Positions 14,813-21,339 of a stretch of DNA of 21,339 nucleotides are shown here, piece by piece. The notes beneath the pieces are model-generated. The model was not told where the DNA came from. It saw nothing but the letters and a program-made list of their open reading frames with translations, and ran no database searches. The stretch covers positions 1 through 21,339 of the forward strand of contig WFRP01000331.1 in NCBI GenBank assembly GCA_015486505.1, read 5' to 3'. Both the position numbers and the translations under genes were made by a program. This DNA is from Pseudomonadota bacterium. Its GTDB lineage: Bacteria; Desulfobacterota; Anaeroferrophillalia; Anaeroferrophillales; Tharpellaceae. Position 1 is the stretch's first letter. Every line of letters starts with the position of its first letter.

Positions 14813-16903
14813 TCAGGCCACGACTACCCGGGCATCGACGATTGTGCCCTGGCCGGAGTTGAAGACCAGAGGGTTGATCTCGATTTCGGATATTTTCGGA
14901 TAATCATTCAGTAAAGCCTGCAAGCGGGCCATAATTTGATACAAAAGCTCGAAATCGGCCCCGGCTTTGCCCCGGGCCCCGCGCAGGATGCGGCCGCCCC
15001 GCAACCTGTCGACCATAACGCTTACCATCTCACAAGTTAAAGGTCCAGGCATTATCTGAACATCTTCCATAATTTCGGCATAGATCCCGCCCATTCCCAG
15101 AAGAAAAACATCTCCGAATGATGGATCGCGCCGGGCGCCGACAATCATTTCAAAGTCTATGGCGACCTGTTTCTGAATCAAAACCCCGCAAAAACCGGAA
15201 TCGGCCGCGAAACGCTCGAAGAGAAGCGCCCCGACATCAGCCAGGGTCTGCGGCTCGGCAATGCCGACAAGGATCGCGCCCGCGTCACTTTTATGGGTCA
15301 TATTCGCGGCGACAGCTTTTAGAACCAGGGGAAAACCCAAGTCTTCAGCTTCTTCGAAAAGTGCCCGCGGGTGACGAACCAGGGCAAACGATGCCACCGG
15401 CAGACCGTACTCTTCCATCAGGGTCAGGGCCTGATCCGCGAAGAGCGCCCGGTCCCGGCGGGCGGCAACGTTAAGCCACTCAAAAAAGAGCGGTTGCGCA
15501 AGGCCGGTGACAACCGGCGGCAGCGGCGTGCCGGGGCTTTTCTGCGCTTTAAGATAACGCACCCGGCTTAAAGATACCTTGAGCGCCGCGATGGCGGCTT
15601 CCGGTTCGCTGAAAGCCGGAATTGAAATTTTTTCCATCAGTTCAGCTACCGCCTTGACACTGGAAAAGAGCACCAGGGTAATCGGTTTATCATACTGTTC
15701 TTGCAGAGATTCAACTTTCTGCACCAGGCGCAAGGTGGCGGCAAACTCACTCTCGACCTGAAAAATATGGTTCAAAACAACCCCGTCAACATCATCCCGG
15801 GCCAAAACCATTTCGAGAATGGTTATGTAGTAGTCAATATCAAATATATCGCCAAGATCGAGCGGATTGGTCAATTTGATTACCGCCGCCCGAAACTGCC
15901 GGGAAATTTTCTCCACCAGCTCCGGGCTCAAAGCCGGCAGGGTGAAACCGGCGGCGGCCGCAGCATCTACGGCCACAACGGCATGGCCGCCGGAGCGGGA
16001 AACCACCATCAAATTTTCCCCCCGCATGACCGGCAGCGAAAATGCCTTGGCGTAATTCATAAACCGGGCAAAGGAGTCAACCCGGAAAACCCCGAATTTC
16101 CGACAGGCGGCGCTGACCACAGCATCATCAACCGCAAGGGCCGCCGTATGCGACTGGGCAATTACCTGACTCTGCGGTGAAGTATTGGCTTTATGTAAAA
16201 TGACCGGCTTTTCACAATCCGCCAGCGCCGCCATAAATTCCCGGCCGCGTTCCAGGCTTTCAAGATAAAGGCCGATAACTTTGGTATCAGCGTCCCGGGC
16301 GAGAAATTTGAGATAGTCAACCTCATCGAGCGAACTTTTATTACCCATACTGATGACCTTGGCCACGCCCAGGTTCTCTTTGCGGCCGAGGCCGATATAG
16401 GTTAAGGCGAGACCGCCGCTCTGGGAGATTACCGACAAGCCGCCCGGCAAAATTTCCGCCGGGCACAAACGCATAAACGGCAGGCAGAGGCCATTTATAC
16501 GATTAACGATACTGATGCCGTTGGGGCCGACAAATTTAACCCCATAAGTTTGGGCAATGGTTTTTATCTCATCTTCAAGCCCGGCCCCGGCTGCGGAAAA
16601 CTCACTGAAGCCGCCGCTCTCGATCACCATATTTTTTATATTTTTCCCGACACAAGCCCGCATTAAATCCGGCACCGCGGCCGCCGGGGTCAGAATCACC
16701 GCCAAATCAATATTGTCGGGCAGGGCCGTCATATCGGTATGGATTGGGTAACCGGCATAACTGCCACCCTTCTGCCCGAAAAGATAAAGCTTGCCCTGCC
16801 AGTCAAACTCAAGCAGATTGGCAACAATGTTCTGCGCCAGATTTTGCGGATTTTCGGAAACCCCGAGCACCAGAACCGATTGCGGATTAAATATTTTTTC
16901 CAT
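14813..16903 (-). CDS. ADP-forming acetate/acyl-CoA synthetase (fused alpha-beta)
   Basis: A 696-residue single-chain NDP-forming acyl-CoA synthetase: acyl-CoA + ADP + Pi to acid + ATP + CoA, a substrate-level phosphorylation route in anaerobes. Domains in order: CoA-binding Rossmann (1-130, with VGPNGISIVNRINGLC near 124-140), succinyl-CoA-ligase-like domains (about 150-440, including VISQSGGLALTYI and SMGNKSSLDEVDYLKF), and an ATP-grasp domain (about 470-690, GFPLVLKAVAANMTHKSD, LLGMGGIYAEIMEDV, EINPLVF). The phosphohistidine is H252 in AQSHTAALA. Substrate range cannot be read from sequence. There is no Shine-Dalgarno sequence; the ATG lies in the 8-bp duplication made by the family A insertion. 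Before that insertion it would have followed the uup stop codon by 4 bp. Either translation is now weak, or the inserted element provides initiation. Confidence 0.9.
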   Translation of the reverse strand: MEKIFNPQSVLVLGVSENPQNLAQNIVANLLEFDWQGKLYLFGQKGGSYAGYPIHTDMTALPDNIDLAVILTPAAAVPDLMRACVGKNIKNMVIESGGFSEFSAAGAGLEDEIKTIAQTYGVKFVGPNGISIVNRINGLCLPFMRLCPAEILPGGLSVISQSGGLALTYIGLGRKENLGVAKVISMGNKSSLDEVDYLKFLARDADTKVIGLYLESLERGREFMAALADCEKPVILHKANTSPQSQVIAQSHTAALAVDDAVVSAACRKFGVFRVDSFARFMNYAKAFSLPVMRGENLMVVSRSGGHAVVAVDAAAAAGFTLPALSPELVEKISRQFRAAVIKLTNPLDLGDIFDIDYYITILEMVLARDDVDGVVLNHIFQVESEFAATLRLVQKVESLQEQYDKPITLVLFSSVKAVAELMEKISIPAFSEPEAAIAALKVSLSRVRYLKAQKSPGTPLPPVVTGLAQPLFFEWLNVAARRDRALFADQALTLMEEYGLPVASFALVRHPRALFEEAEDLGFPLVLKAVAANMTHKSDAGAILVGIAEPQTLADVGALLFERFAADSGFCGVLIQKQVAIDFEMIVGARRDPSFGDVFLLGMGGIYAEIMEDVQIMPGPLTCEMVSVMVDRLRGGRILRGARGKAGADFELLYQIMARLQALLNDYPKISEIEINPLVFNSGQGTIVDARVVVA

Positions 16904-16907
16904 AAAC
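16900..16907. repeat. Target-site duplication of family A copy 2, left (CCATAAAC)
   Basis: CCATAAAC immediately left of the element's GTAACTATTCAG end, identical to 17148-17155. The start codon of the ADP-forming acyl-CoA synthetase (CAT on the plus strand, 16901-16903) lies inside it. Confidence 0.88.
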
Positions 16908-17147
16908 GTAACTATTCAGTCAAATTTTACCCCCCACCTTCTGGAGGGGGCGGGGGTGGTTTTTCGTAAGCGGTTGCGGAAACGATTTCGTTGTTTTTCG
17001 GAAGCGAGCGGGAGCCCATCAACATTGCAGCTGTTTGAGCGTAAGCGAGTTTTGCAGGGCGGGCGCAGCGAGCGTAAGGAAAAACAGAAATCTTAACGCC
17101 TGGCGGAGAAAAACCGCGCCCGACCCCGGATTCGGCTGAATAGTTAC
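16908..17147 (+). mobile_element. Family A MITE-like element, copy 2 (240 bp, complete)
   Basis: The ends are inverted: GTAACTATTCAG at 16908-16919 and CTGAATAGTTAC at 17136-17147, with similarity continuing inward (YCRAAT). It is flanked by an exact 8-bp duplication, the mark of transposition. It encodes no transposase. IS256 and ISAs1 elements also make 8-9-bp duplications, but the parent cannot be named. It splits uup from the acyl-CoA synthetase gene. Its minus strand is open from the duplicated ATG at 17151 to a stop at 16927. Confidence 0.9.
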
Positions 17148-17155
17148 CCATAAAC
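17148..17155. repeat. Target-site duplication of family A copy 2, right (CCATAAAC)
   Basis: Second copy of the 8-bp direct repeat. It directly abuts the uup stop codon (17156-17158) and contains a duplicate ATG on the minus strand at 17149-17151. Confidence 0.88.
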
Positions 17156-19066
17156 TTAAAGTTCCCTGTTTTCGCCGATAGATTCCAACTCTTCCCAGCG
17201 GGCGTAGAGTTCTTCGAGCTCTTTTTCAAGCTCTGCCAGCCGGGCTTTGGCGGCCGCGACCCGGCGGTTTTCACTTTTATAGAACTCAGGATCTGCCATA
17301 TCGGCATAAATTTGCCGCTGCTCCTGCTCGAGGGTTTCGAGAACCGCGGGCAGTTTTTCGAGCTCGGCCTGCTCCTTGAAACTCAATTTTCGAGGCCGGG
17401 TGCTGCGGGGCTTCACTGTTTTTTTCGGTTTTGGAGCGGCTGCCGGTGCGCTCTTGACCGCCACCGGCGGCGGTAAACTCTGCTGGAGCCAGTCATCATA
17501 GCCGCCGGCGAAATCTTCAACCAGACCGTTTCCCGTAAAAACCAGAGTGCCGGTGACCACATTATTGATAAATTCCCGGTCGTGACTGACTAAAAGCAGG
17601 GTGCCCTTATACTCCGCCAGCAGTTCCTCGAGTAACTCCAGGGTCTCTATATCAAGGTCATTGGTCGGTTCATCAAGGATTAAGACATTAGCAGGACAGG
17701 TAAACAGGCGGGCCAGAAGCAGGCGGTTACGCTCGCCGCCGGAGAGGATTTTAACCGGGGACCGGGCCTTATCCGGAGTAAAAAGAAAATCTTTCAAGTA
17801 GCCGATCAGATGGCGGCGGCGGCCGTTGATTTCAATCGTATCATTGCCGTCACCAAGATTATCAAAAACGCTGCGTTCTTCATCAAGCTGCTCGCGCTGC
17901 TGGTCGAAATAGACAATTTCAAGGTTGCTGCCGAGTTTGACAACTCCGGATATCGGCTGCAATTCACCCAGAACAAGTTTCAGCAAGGTCGTTTTACCGG
18001 CCCCGTTGGGGCCGATAATCCCGATTTTATCACCTTTCAGAATTGTCGTCGTCAAATCTTTGATAATCGGTTTTCCGCCATAGGCGAAAGTGGCTTTTTC
18101 ACAAACCGCCACCAGTTTGCCGGAAGTTTCGGCCCGGCTGATCTCCATCTGCACCTGACCGATTTTTTCGCGGCGCTGACTACGCTCACGGCGCAGCGCC
18201 AGCAGCGCCTTGACCCGGCCTTCATTCCGGGTACGCCTAGCTTTGATACCTTTACGAATCCAGGCCTCTTCCCGGGCCAGTTTCTTGTCAAAACGATCCT
18301 GATACTGCTCATCGGCATTGAGCATCTCGGCTTTACGCCGGAGATAATTTCTATAATCGCCGGGCCAGCTGGTAAGTTTCCCGGCTTCCAGATCAACAAT
18401 CCGGGTTGCCAGTTTCTGCAATAATTTACGATCATGCGTAACAAAGAAAAGGGTTTGCGCACTGCTCAAGAGAAACTCTTCGAGCCAGACAATCGCATCA
18501 ATATCGAGATGATTGGTCGGTTCATCGAGCAGTAAAAGATCAGGACCGGCAACCAGGGCCCGGGCCAATAAAACCCGCCGTTTAAGGCCGCCGGAAAGGG
18601 TAGCAACCGGGGTTTCACTGTCAAGTTTAAGCCGCTTCATTACCAGATCAACCCGCTGCTGGACCTGCCAGGCACCGGCAATCTCAATCTCTTCGGCCAC
18701 CGCCGCCAGTTTTGCCAGGGCCGCGTCATCATTATTATTTTCAAGTTCAAACGCCGCCGCATGGTAACGGGCGAGAAGTTCAAGCAGATCACCAAGACCG
18801 CTGACGATGATATCGTAAACCGTACCATTTAAAGTCCGCGGAATCTCCTGGGTCAGCCGGGCGATCTTAACCCCCTCGCCGCGCAGCAGACGCCCGCTGT
18901 CCGGCAAAACTTCTCCCGCCAGAAGTTTCATCAAGGTCGATTTGCCGGTACCATTCCGGCCCACCAGACAAACCCGTTCGCCGGCCTCAATCTGGAGATT
19001 GATTTTATCAAGCAGCGGATCACCGCCGAAGCTTATTGATAAATCCTGTAAACATACTAACGCCAT
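17156..19066 (-). CDS. uup: ABC-F family ATPase (Uup-like)
   Basis: A 636-residue soluble protein with two ATP-binding cassettes in one chain and no membrane helices. Domain 1 has Walker A GRNGTGKST (about 36-44), signature LSGGLKRR and Walker B LLLLDEPTNHLD. The interdomain linker is long and charged (about 255-310). Domain 2 has GPNGAGKTT, LSGGERNR and LILDEPTNDLD. The C-terminus (about 545-636) is a lysine- and glutamate-rich coiled coil preceded by a proline/alanine/lysine linker, as in Uup. ABC-F proteins act on ribosomes or, for Uup, also affect precise transposon excision and branched DNA intermediates. The assignment to Uup rests on the C-terminal coiled coil. The ATG at 19066 has GAGG 5 bp upstream. 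It was probably the first gene of an operon with the acyl-CoA synthetase before the family A insertion. Confidence 0.92.
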   Translation of the reverse strand: MALVCLQDLSISFGGDPLLDKINLQIEAGERVCLVGRNGTGKSTLMKLLAGEVLPDSGRLLRGEGVKIARLTQEIPRTLNGTVYDIIVSGLGDLLELLARYHAAAFELENNNDDAALAKLAAVAEEIEIAGAWQVQQRVDLVMKRLKLDSETPVATLSGGLKRRVLLARALVAGPDLLLLDEPTNHLDIDAIVWLEEFLLSSAQTLFFVTHDRKLLQKLATRIVDLEAGKLTSWPGDYRNYLRRKAEMLNADEQYQDRFDKKLAREEAWIRKGIKARRTRNEGRVKALLALRRERSQRREKIGQVQMEISRAETSGKLVAVCEKATFAYGGKPIIKDLTTTILKGDKIGIIGPNGAGKTTLLKLVLGELQPISGVVKLGSNLEIVYFDQQREQLDEERSVFDNLGDGNDTIEINGRRRHLIGYLKDFLFTPDKARSPVKILSGGERNRLLLARLFTCPANVLILDEPTNDLDIETLELLEELLAEYKGTLLLVSHDREFINNVVTGTLVFTGNGLVEDFAGGYDDWLQQSLPPPVAVKSAPAAAPKPKKTVKPRSTRPRKLSFKEQAELEKLPAVLETLEQEQRQIYADMADPEFYKSENRRVAAAKARLAELEKELEELYARWEELESIGENREL

Positions 19067-19134
19067 GCGTCCTCAGCGGGTTTGGGGCCCAAAGTTAAAA
19101 ATGACTTGCAACAACTTGAAAATATGTGATTTTT

Positions 19135-19210
19135 TCTGTGTCCATCCGTGTTCATCTGTGGTTCAATTTAAAAAGCATAAACCTGCAGATGAACGCAGGT
19201 TAACACAGAT
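19135..19210. repeat. Family C inverted-arm repeat, copy 2
   Basis: The left arm (about 19135-19167, CCGTGTTCATCTGTGGTTCAA) and right arm (19181-19210, ACCTGCAGATGAACGC, TTAACACAGA) are imperfect inverted repeats of about 27 bp around an AT-rich loop. The arm sequence is the widespread bacterial intergenic motif of the type ACAGATGAACRCAGATTAACACAGA. Confidence 0.7.
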
Positions 19211-19230
19211 TCAGTCTCTCTGCACCTTGG

Positions 19231-19297
19231 CGTCTCTGCGTCTCTGCGCGAGATAAAAGCAGTTTTCGCGCAGATGCGCCGGGGCGCAGAGAAAAGG
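19231..19297 (+). repeat. Family D hairpin core, separate copy
   Basis: TCTGCGCGA (19243-19251) pairs perfectly with TCGCGCAGA (19266-19274) around the loop GATAAAAGCAGTTT. Further CTCTGCG/CGCAGAG pairing lies outside. The loop matches that of other family D copies, while the stem differs by a matched pair of changes. Confidence 0.65.
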
Positions 19298-19314
19298 CAT
19301 ACATTACTTGTATA

Positions 19315-19561
19315 CTCAACTTTCTGACTTGATGTAAGTGGTAGTTTTTTACAGATTTTATTGTGTTTTTTGCAAATTATTTAATCATGTTACTCTTTGC
19401 ACCCTAAAGGGCATAAACGCCTTTGCGCCTTTGCGTCTTTGCGGGATAACTGCTTTTTTGTCTCCCGCCAAGACGCAAAGATGCAAAGATGCAACTAAAA
19501 ACCGCGGACAAATGATTTTATCAATAAATATCAGTTATTTAACCTAACTCAGAAAGTTGAG
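19315..19561 (+). mobile_element. Family E MITE-like element, copy 1 (247 bp)
   Basis: The 13-bp ends CTCAACTTTCTGA (19315-19327) and TCAGAAAGTTGAG (19549-19561) are perfect inverted repeats, 14 bp if the flanking A/T is counted. They are flanked by TTGTATA (19308-19314) and TTGCATA (19562-19568), a 7-bp direct repeat with one mismatch. The centre holds a long family D hairpin: CTTTGCGTCTT-T-GCGGGA (19429-19446) pairing with TCCCGC-C-AAGACGCAAAG (19463-19480). It carries no gene. It interrupts a family F repeat. Confidence 0.75.
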
Positions 19562-19603
19562 TTGCATAGATGTGACAGTGTTAGTGATCCGGGATGCTTC
19601 TAA
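19562..19603 (+). repeat. Family F repeat, copy 1, right portion (split by family E)
   Basis: It aligns with 21273-21314 over 42 bp with about 33 identities, ending in the exact block GGGATGCTTCTAA. The left portion (TTACTTGTATA) lies before the family E element at 19304-19314. I do not recognise the family. Confidence 0.6.
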
Positions 19604-19607
19604 CCAG

Positions 19608-19645
19608 AAGACCCCAAAGACTTTTGCCGGCGGGGTCTTTGTTTT
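19608..19645 (+). terminator. Terminator-like hairpin between family F repeat and aminotransferase
   Basis: AAGACCCC (19608-19615) pairs with GGGGTCTT (19632-19639), followed on the plus strand by TTTGTTTT. It lies 27 bp beyond the aminotransferase stop, but the T-rich tail faces the other way. It could therefore act on a plus-strand transcript or as a 3' processing hairpin for the aminotransferase mRNA. Confidence 0.45.
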
Positions 19646-19671
19646 AACGATACGGTTGAGCTGTTAAAAAC

Positions 19672-20853
19672 TCAGCAGTATTCAGCGCCGACTTTTTTGA
19701 AAATCGGCAGGGAACGCTCGATTGTGGCATCGTCGACACAATAGGAGAGCCGGAAATGGCCGGGGCCGCTGAAACCGCTGCCGGGCACCGCGAGAATTTT
19801 ATGCTGCTGCAGAATCCGGACGAATTCAACGTCATCGGCAAGCGGACTTTTGGGAAAAAGATAGAACGCCCCTTGCGGTTTGACTAAATCAAAACCGGCA
19901 TCAACCAGACCCTGATAGAGCCGGTCCCGCTTTTTCTGATAGATACCGACATCAACCGTAACCCCCTGCAGCCGCGCAACCAGCCGTTGCATAATGCCCG
20001 GCGCGTTAACGAAGCCTAAAATCCGGTTGCTGAAGAGAAAACCGTTGGCGAGCACTGTAAAATCATCCGCTTCGGGATGCAGCGCCAGATAGCCGATACG
20101 CTCACCGGCAAGCGAGAGCTCTTTCGAGTAGGAGTTGGCAATGATCGAATTTTTGTAAGCGGTAAAAATCGGCGGCACCACCAAACCATCGTAAACCAGT
20201 TTCCGGTAGGGTTCATCTGAAATCAGATAAATTATCCGGTTAAACTCCTGCGATTTTTCTTCCAGTAATTTACCCAATGCCGTAATCTGTTCCGCCGAGA
20301 AAATTACCCCGCTCGGATTATTCGGTGAATTAATCAGAACCGCCGCGGTTTTTTCATTGATAGCGTTAGCTATGGCCTCAAGATCAAGCGCGAAGTCTGA
20401 AGTCGGCTCCAGTTTGGACAAAACCCCGCCGTGGTTATTGACATAAAAATTATATTCGACAAAAAACGGGCTCGGTGAGATAACTTCGTCACCAGGATTC
20501 AGGATTGTTTTAAAAATCACGTTCAAAGCGCCGCCGGCCCCGGTCGTCATCACAACCCCCTGCGGCTTGACCTTAACCTTTTGCTCCTCACTTAACAAAC
20601 CGGCGACCGCGGCCCGGGTTTCCGGAAACCCGGCATTCGGCATATAACCATACTTCATCGGCAGTGGTTCGCGAATAATTTTTACCAGTTCCTCTTCAAC
20701 CTGAGGCGGGGCCGGGACATCGGGATTGCCTAAAGTAAAATCACAAATATGCTCAGCGCCGTATTGCGCCTTTAAAGCCGCACCCTCCTCAAACATTTTC
20801 CGTATCCAGGAGGATTTTTCCATAAAAAAAGCTATTTTTTCCGCGATTGCCAT
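19672..20853 (-). CDS. PLP-dependent class I/II aminotransferase
   Basis: A 393-residue fold-type I aminotransferase of the aspartate-aminotransferase superfamily. Visible motifs: FTLGNPDVPAP near residue 40, GAGGALNVIFK (cofactor phosphate region, about 105), INSPNNPSG (about 174-182), ISDEPYRKLVYDG (Asp and Tyr contacting the cofactor, about 209-221), and NSYSKELSLAGERIGY with the Schiff-base lysine (about 239-254). The C-terminus has RLSYCVDD, with the arginine that binds the substrate carboxylate. The amino donor and acceptor cannot be fixed from sequence; aspartate or aromatic/branched substrates are all possible. The N-terminus (MAIAEKIAFFMEKSSWIRKMFEEG) suits the ATG at 20853, with GGAG about 11 bp upstream. 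It is a single gene flanked on both sides by repeat-rich DNA. Confidence 0.9.
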   Translation of the reverse strand: MAIAEKIAFFMEKSSWIRKMFEEGAALKAQYGAEHICDFTLGNPDVPAPPQVEEELVKIIREPLPMKYGYMPNAGFPETRAAVAGLLSEEQKVKVKPQGVVMTTGAGGALNVIFKTILNPGDEVISPSPFFVEYNFYVNNHGGVLSKLEPTSDFALDLEAIANAINEKTAAVLINSPNNPSGVIFSAEQITALGKLLEEKSQEFNRIIYLISDEPYRKLVYDGLVVPPIFTAYKNSIIANSYSKELSLAGERIGYLALHPEADDFTVLANGFLFSNRILGFVNAPGIMQRLVARLQGVTVDVGIYQKKRDRLYQGLVDAGFDLVKPQGAFYLFPKSPLADDVEFVRILQQHKILAVPGSGFSGPGHFRLSYCVDDATIERSLPIFKKVGAEYC

Positions 20854-20914
20854 AATTTTCTATGCTCCATCTTTTAAGTAATGGTTTGTAGCTAATTGAA
20901 TTTATTAAAATTTT

Positions 20915-20986
20915 ATCTGTGTCTATCCGTGTCCATCTGTGGTTCAACAAAAAAATAGAAACCACAGATGAACGCAGATTAACACA
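20915..20986. repeat. Family C inverted-arm repeat, copy 3
   Basis: The left arm (20915-20944, ending CCATCTGTGGTT) and right arm (20960-20986, AACCACAGATGAACGCAGAT then TAACACA) are inverted, with about 23 of 27 positions pairing around an A-rich loop. A family B copy starts 4 bp after the right arm. Confidence 0.7.
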
Positions 20987-20990
20987 TATT

Positions 20991-21099
20991 TAGTGCCTTA
21001 CAGGTTATTTTCTTGTTTTAAAACAAGAAAATGTTCTGATAAGAGCACTTATTTGCGGGCCGCAAGGCCCTGTTTGGGTTGCGGGATTTGTTCCCGCAT
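20991..21099 (+). repeat. Family B repeat, copy 3 (109 bp, internal 25-bp deletion)
   Basis: It has the same start, palindrome and closing hairpin as the 134-bp copies. It lacks the 25 bp between TTATTTGC and the GGGCC hairpin; that hairpin is kept as GGGCC-gcaa-GGCCC. It abuts copy 4 with no spacer. Confidence 0.8.
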
Positions 21100-21254
21100 T
21101 AGTGCCTTACAGGTTATTTTCTTGTTTTTTTCGACAGTTTTTCCAACTGTAAAACAAGAAAATGTTCTGATAAGAGTACTTATTTGCGACCAGAGGATTG
21201 CCCTTGGGTACGGGCCGCAGGACTCCGTTTAGGTTGCGGGGATTGTTCCCGCAT
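21100..21254 (+). repeat. Family B repeat, copy 4 (155 bp, extended first hairpin)
   Basis: In tandem with copy 3. The first palindrome is opened by 21 extra bases that contain their own inverted pair (ACAGTT and AACTGT), so the stem is lengthened rather than broken. The outer arms TTTTCTTGTTTT and AAAACAAGAAAA stay intact. The middle hairpin is mutated (GGGCC against GGACTCC), and the closing TGCGGG/CCCGCA hairpin is kept. Confidence 0.8.
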
Positions 21255-21266
21255 TAGTTCCTCTCA

Positions 21267-21314
21267 CGTTACTTGTATATATGTGGCCGCGATAGCGGTC
21301 TGGGATGCTTCTAA
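21267..21314 (+). repeat. Family F repeat, copy 2 (uninterrupted)
   Basis: It reads TTACTTGTATATATGTGG, then GGCCGC-gata-GCGGTC (a 6-bp stem with one G-T pair), then GGGATGCTTCTAA. It is the empty-site version of the sequence that family E interrupts at 19304-19603. The remaining bases to 21339 show no recognised feature. Confidence 0.6.
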
Positions 21315-21339
21315 AACTTGTTTAATCGTATTTATCAAC

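Noticed and set aside
17810..18424. 204-codon plus-strand frame opposite uup
   Set aside because: It lies wholly within a clear two-cassette ABC-F protein and shows only low-complexity antisense translation.
19558..19650. tRNA or tRNA-like gene near the terminator hairpin
   Set aside because: No cloverleaf with T-loop GTTCRA-type sequence and matching acceptor stem could be built.
20991..21254. Tandem family B copies as a CRISPR array
   Set aside because: The units abut without spacers, are over 100 bp long and differ in length. There are no cas genes.

Overview
The window reads as a piece of chromosome from an anaerobic, menaquinone-using, cytochrome-rich bacterium, most likely Desulfobacterota or Desulfuromonadota (old Deltaproteobacteria). 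This rests on multiheme c-type cytochromes beside an NrfD/ferredoxin/molybdopterin-family module, a membrane HdrD-like iron-sulfur protein, an ADP-forming acyl-CoA synthetase and a PocR-type sensor kinase. The taxon is inferred; there is no rRNA or tRNA to fix it.

Layout. 1-432: a 240-bp MITE-like element (family A) interrupted by a 134-bp structured repeat (family B). 429-8012, minus strand: a compact six-gene operon read from 8012 down. Its order is a membrane HdrD/EMO-like Fe-S oxidoreductase, a seven-heme membrane-anchored cytochrome, a four-cluster ferredoxin subunit, an NrfD-type quinone-site membrane subunit, a Tat-exported molybdopterin-family protein, and a NapC/NrfH-like cytochrome. 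8546-10294, minus: a chemoreceptor with a zinc-binding CZB motif between its two membrane helices. 10984-12939, plus: acetoacetyl-CoA synthetase. 12987-19066, minus: Uup-type ABC-F ATPase, ADP-forming acyl-CoA synthetase, and a PocR hybrid histidine kinase. 19672-20853, minus: a class I/II aminotransferase. The window ends in tandem family B repeats and a family F repeat.

How the genes may work together (inference). The operon could pass electrons from cytoplasmic oxidation (for example acyl-CoA dehydrogenase via ETF) through the EMO-like protein into menaquinone. The NrfD/Fe-S/molybdopterin-family/heptaheme module and the NapC-like cytochrome could then exchange electrons between the quinone pool and periplasmic cytochromes. 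Acetoacetyl-CoA synthetase and the ADP-forming acyl-CoA synthetase fit a short-chain acid or acyl-CoA metabolism.

The most striking non-coding content is a set of interacting short repeats. Family A has inverted ends and, in one copy, an exact 8-bp target duplication. Family B has three hairpins. Family C is an inverted pair of arms. Family D is a hairpin core with a compensatory base change, carried inside family E, which has 13-14-bp inverted ends. Family F is a repeat into which E has inserted. Nested insertions (B in A, E in F) give uninterrupted comparison sites inside this same window. One A element landed at the uup/acyl-CoA synthetase junction; its target duplication contains the start codon, so the downstream gene kept its ATG but is now 242 bp away.
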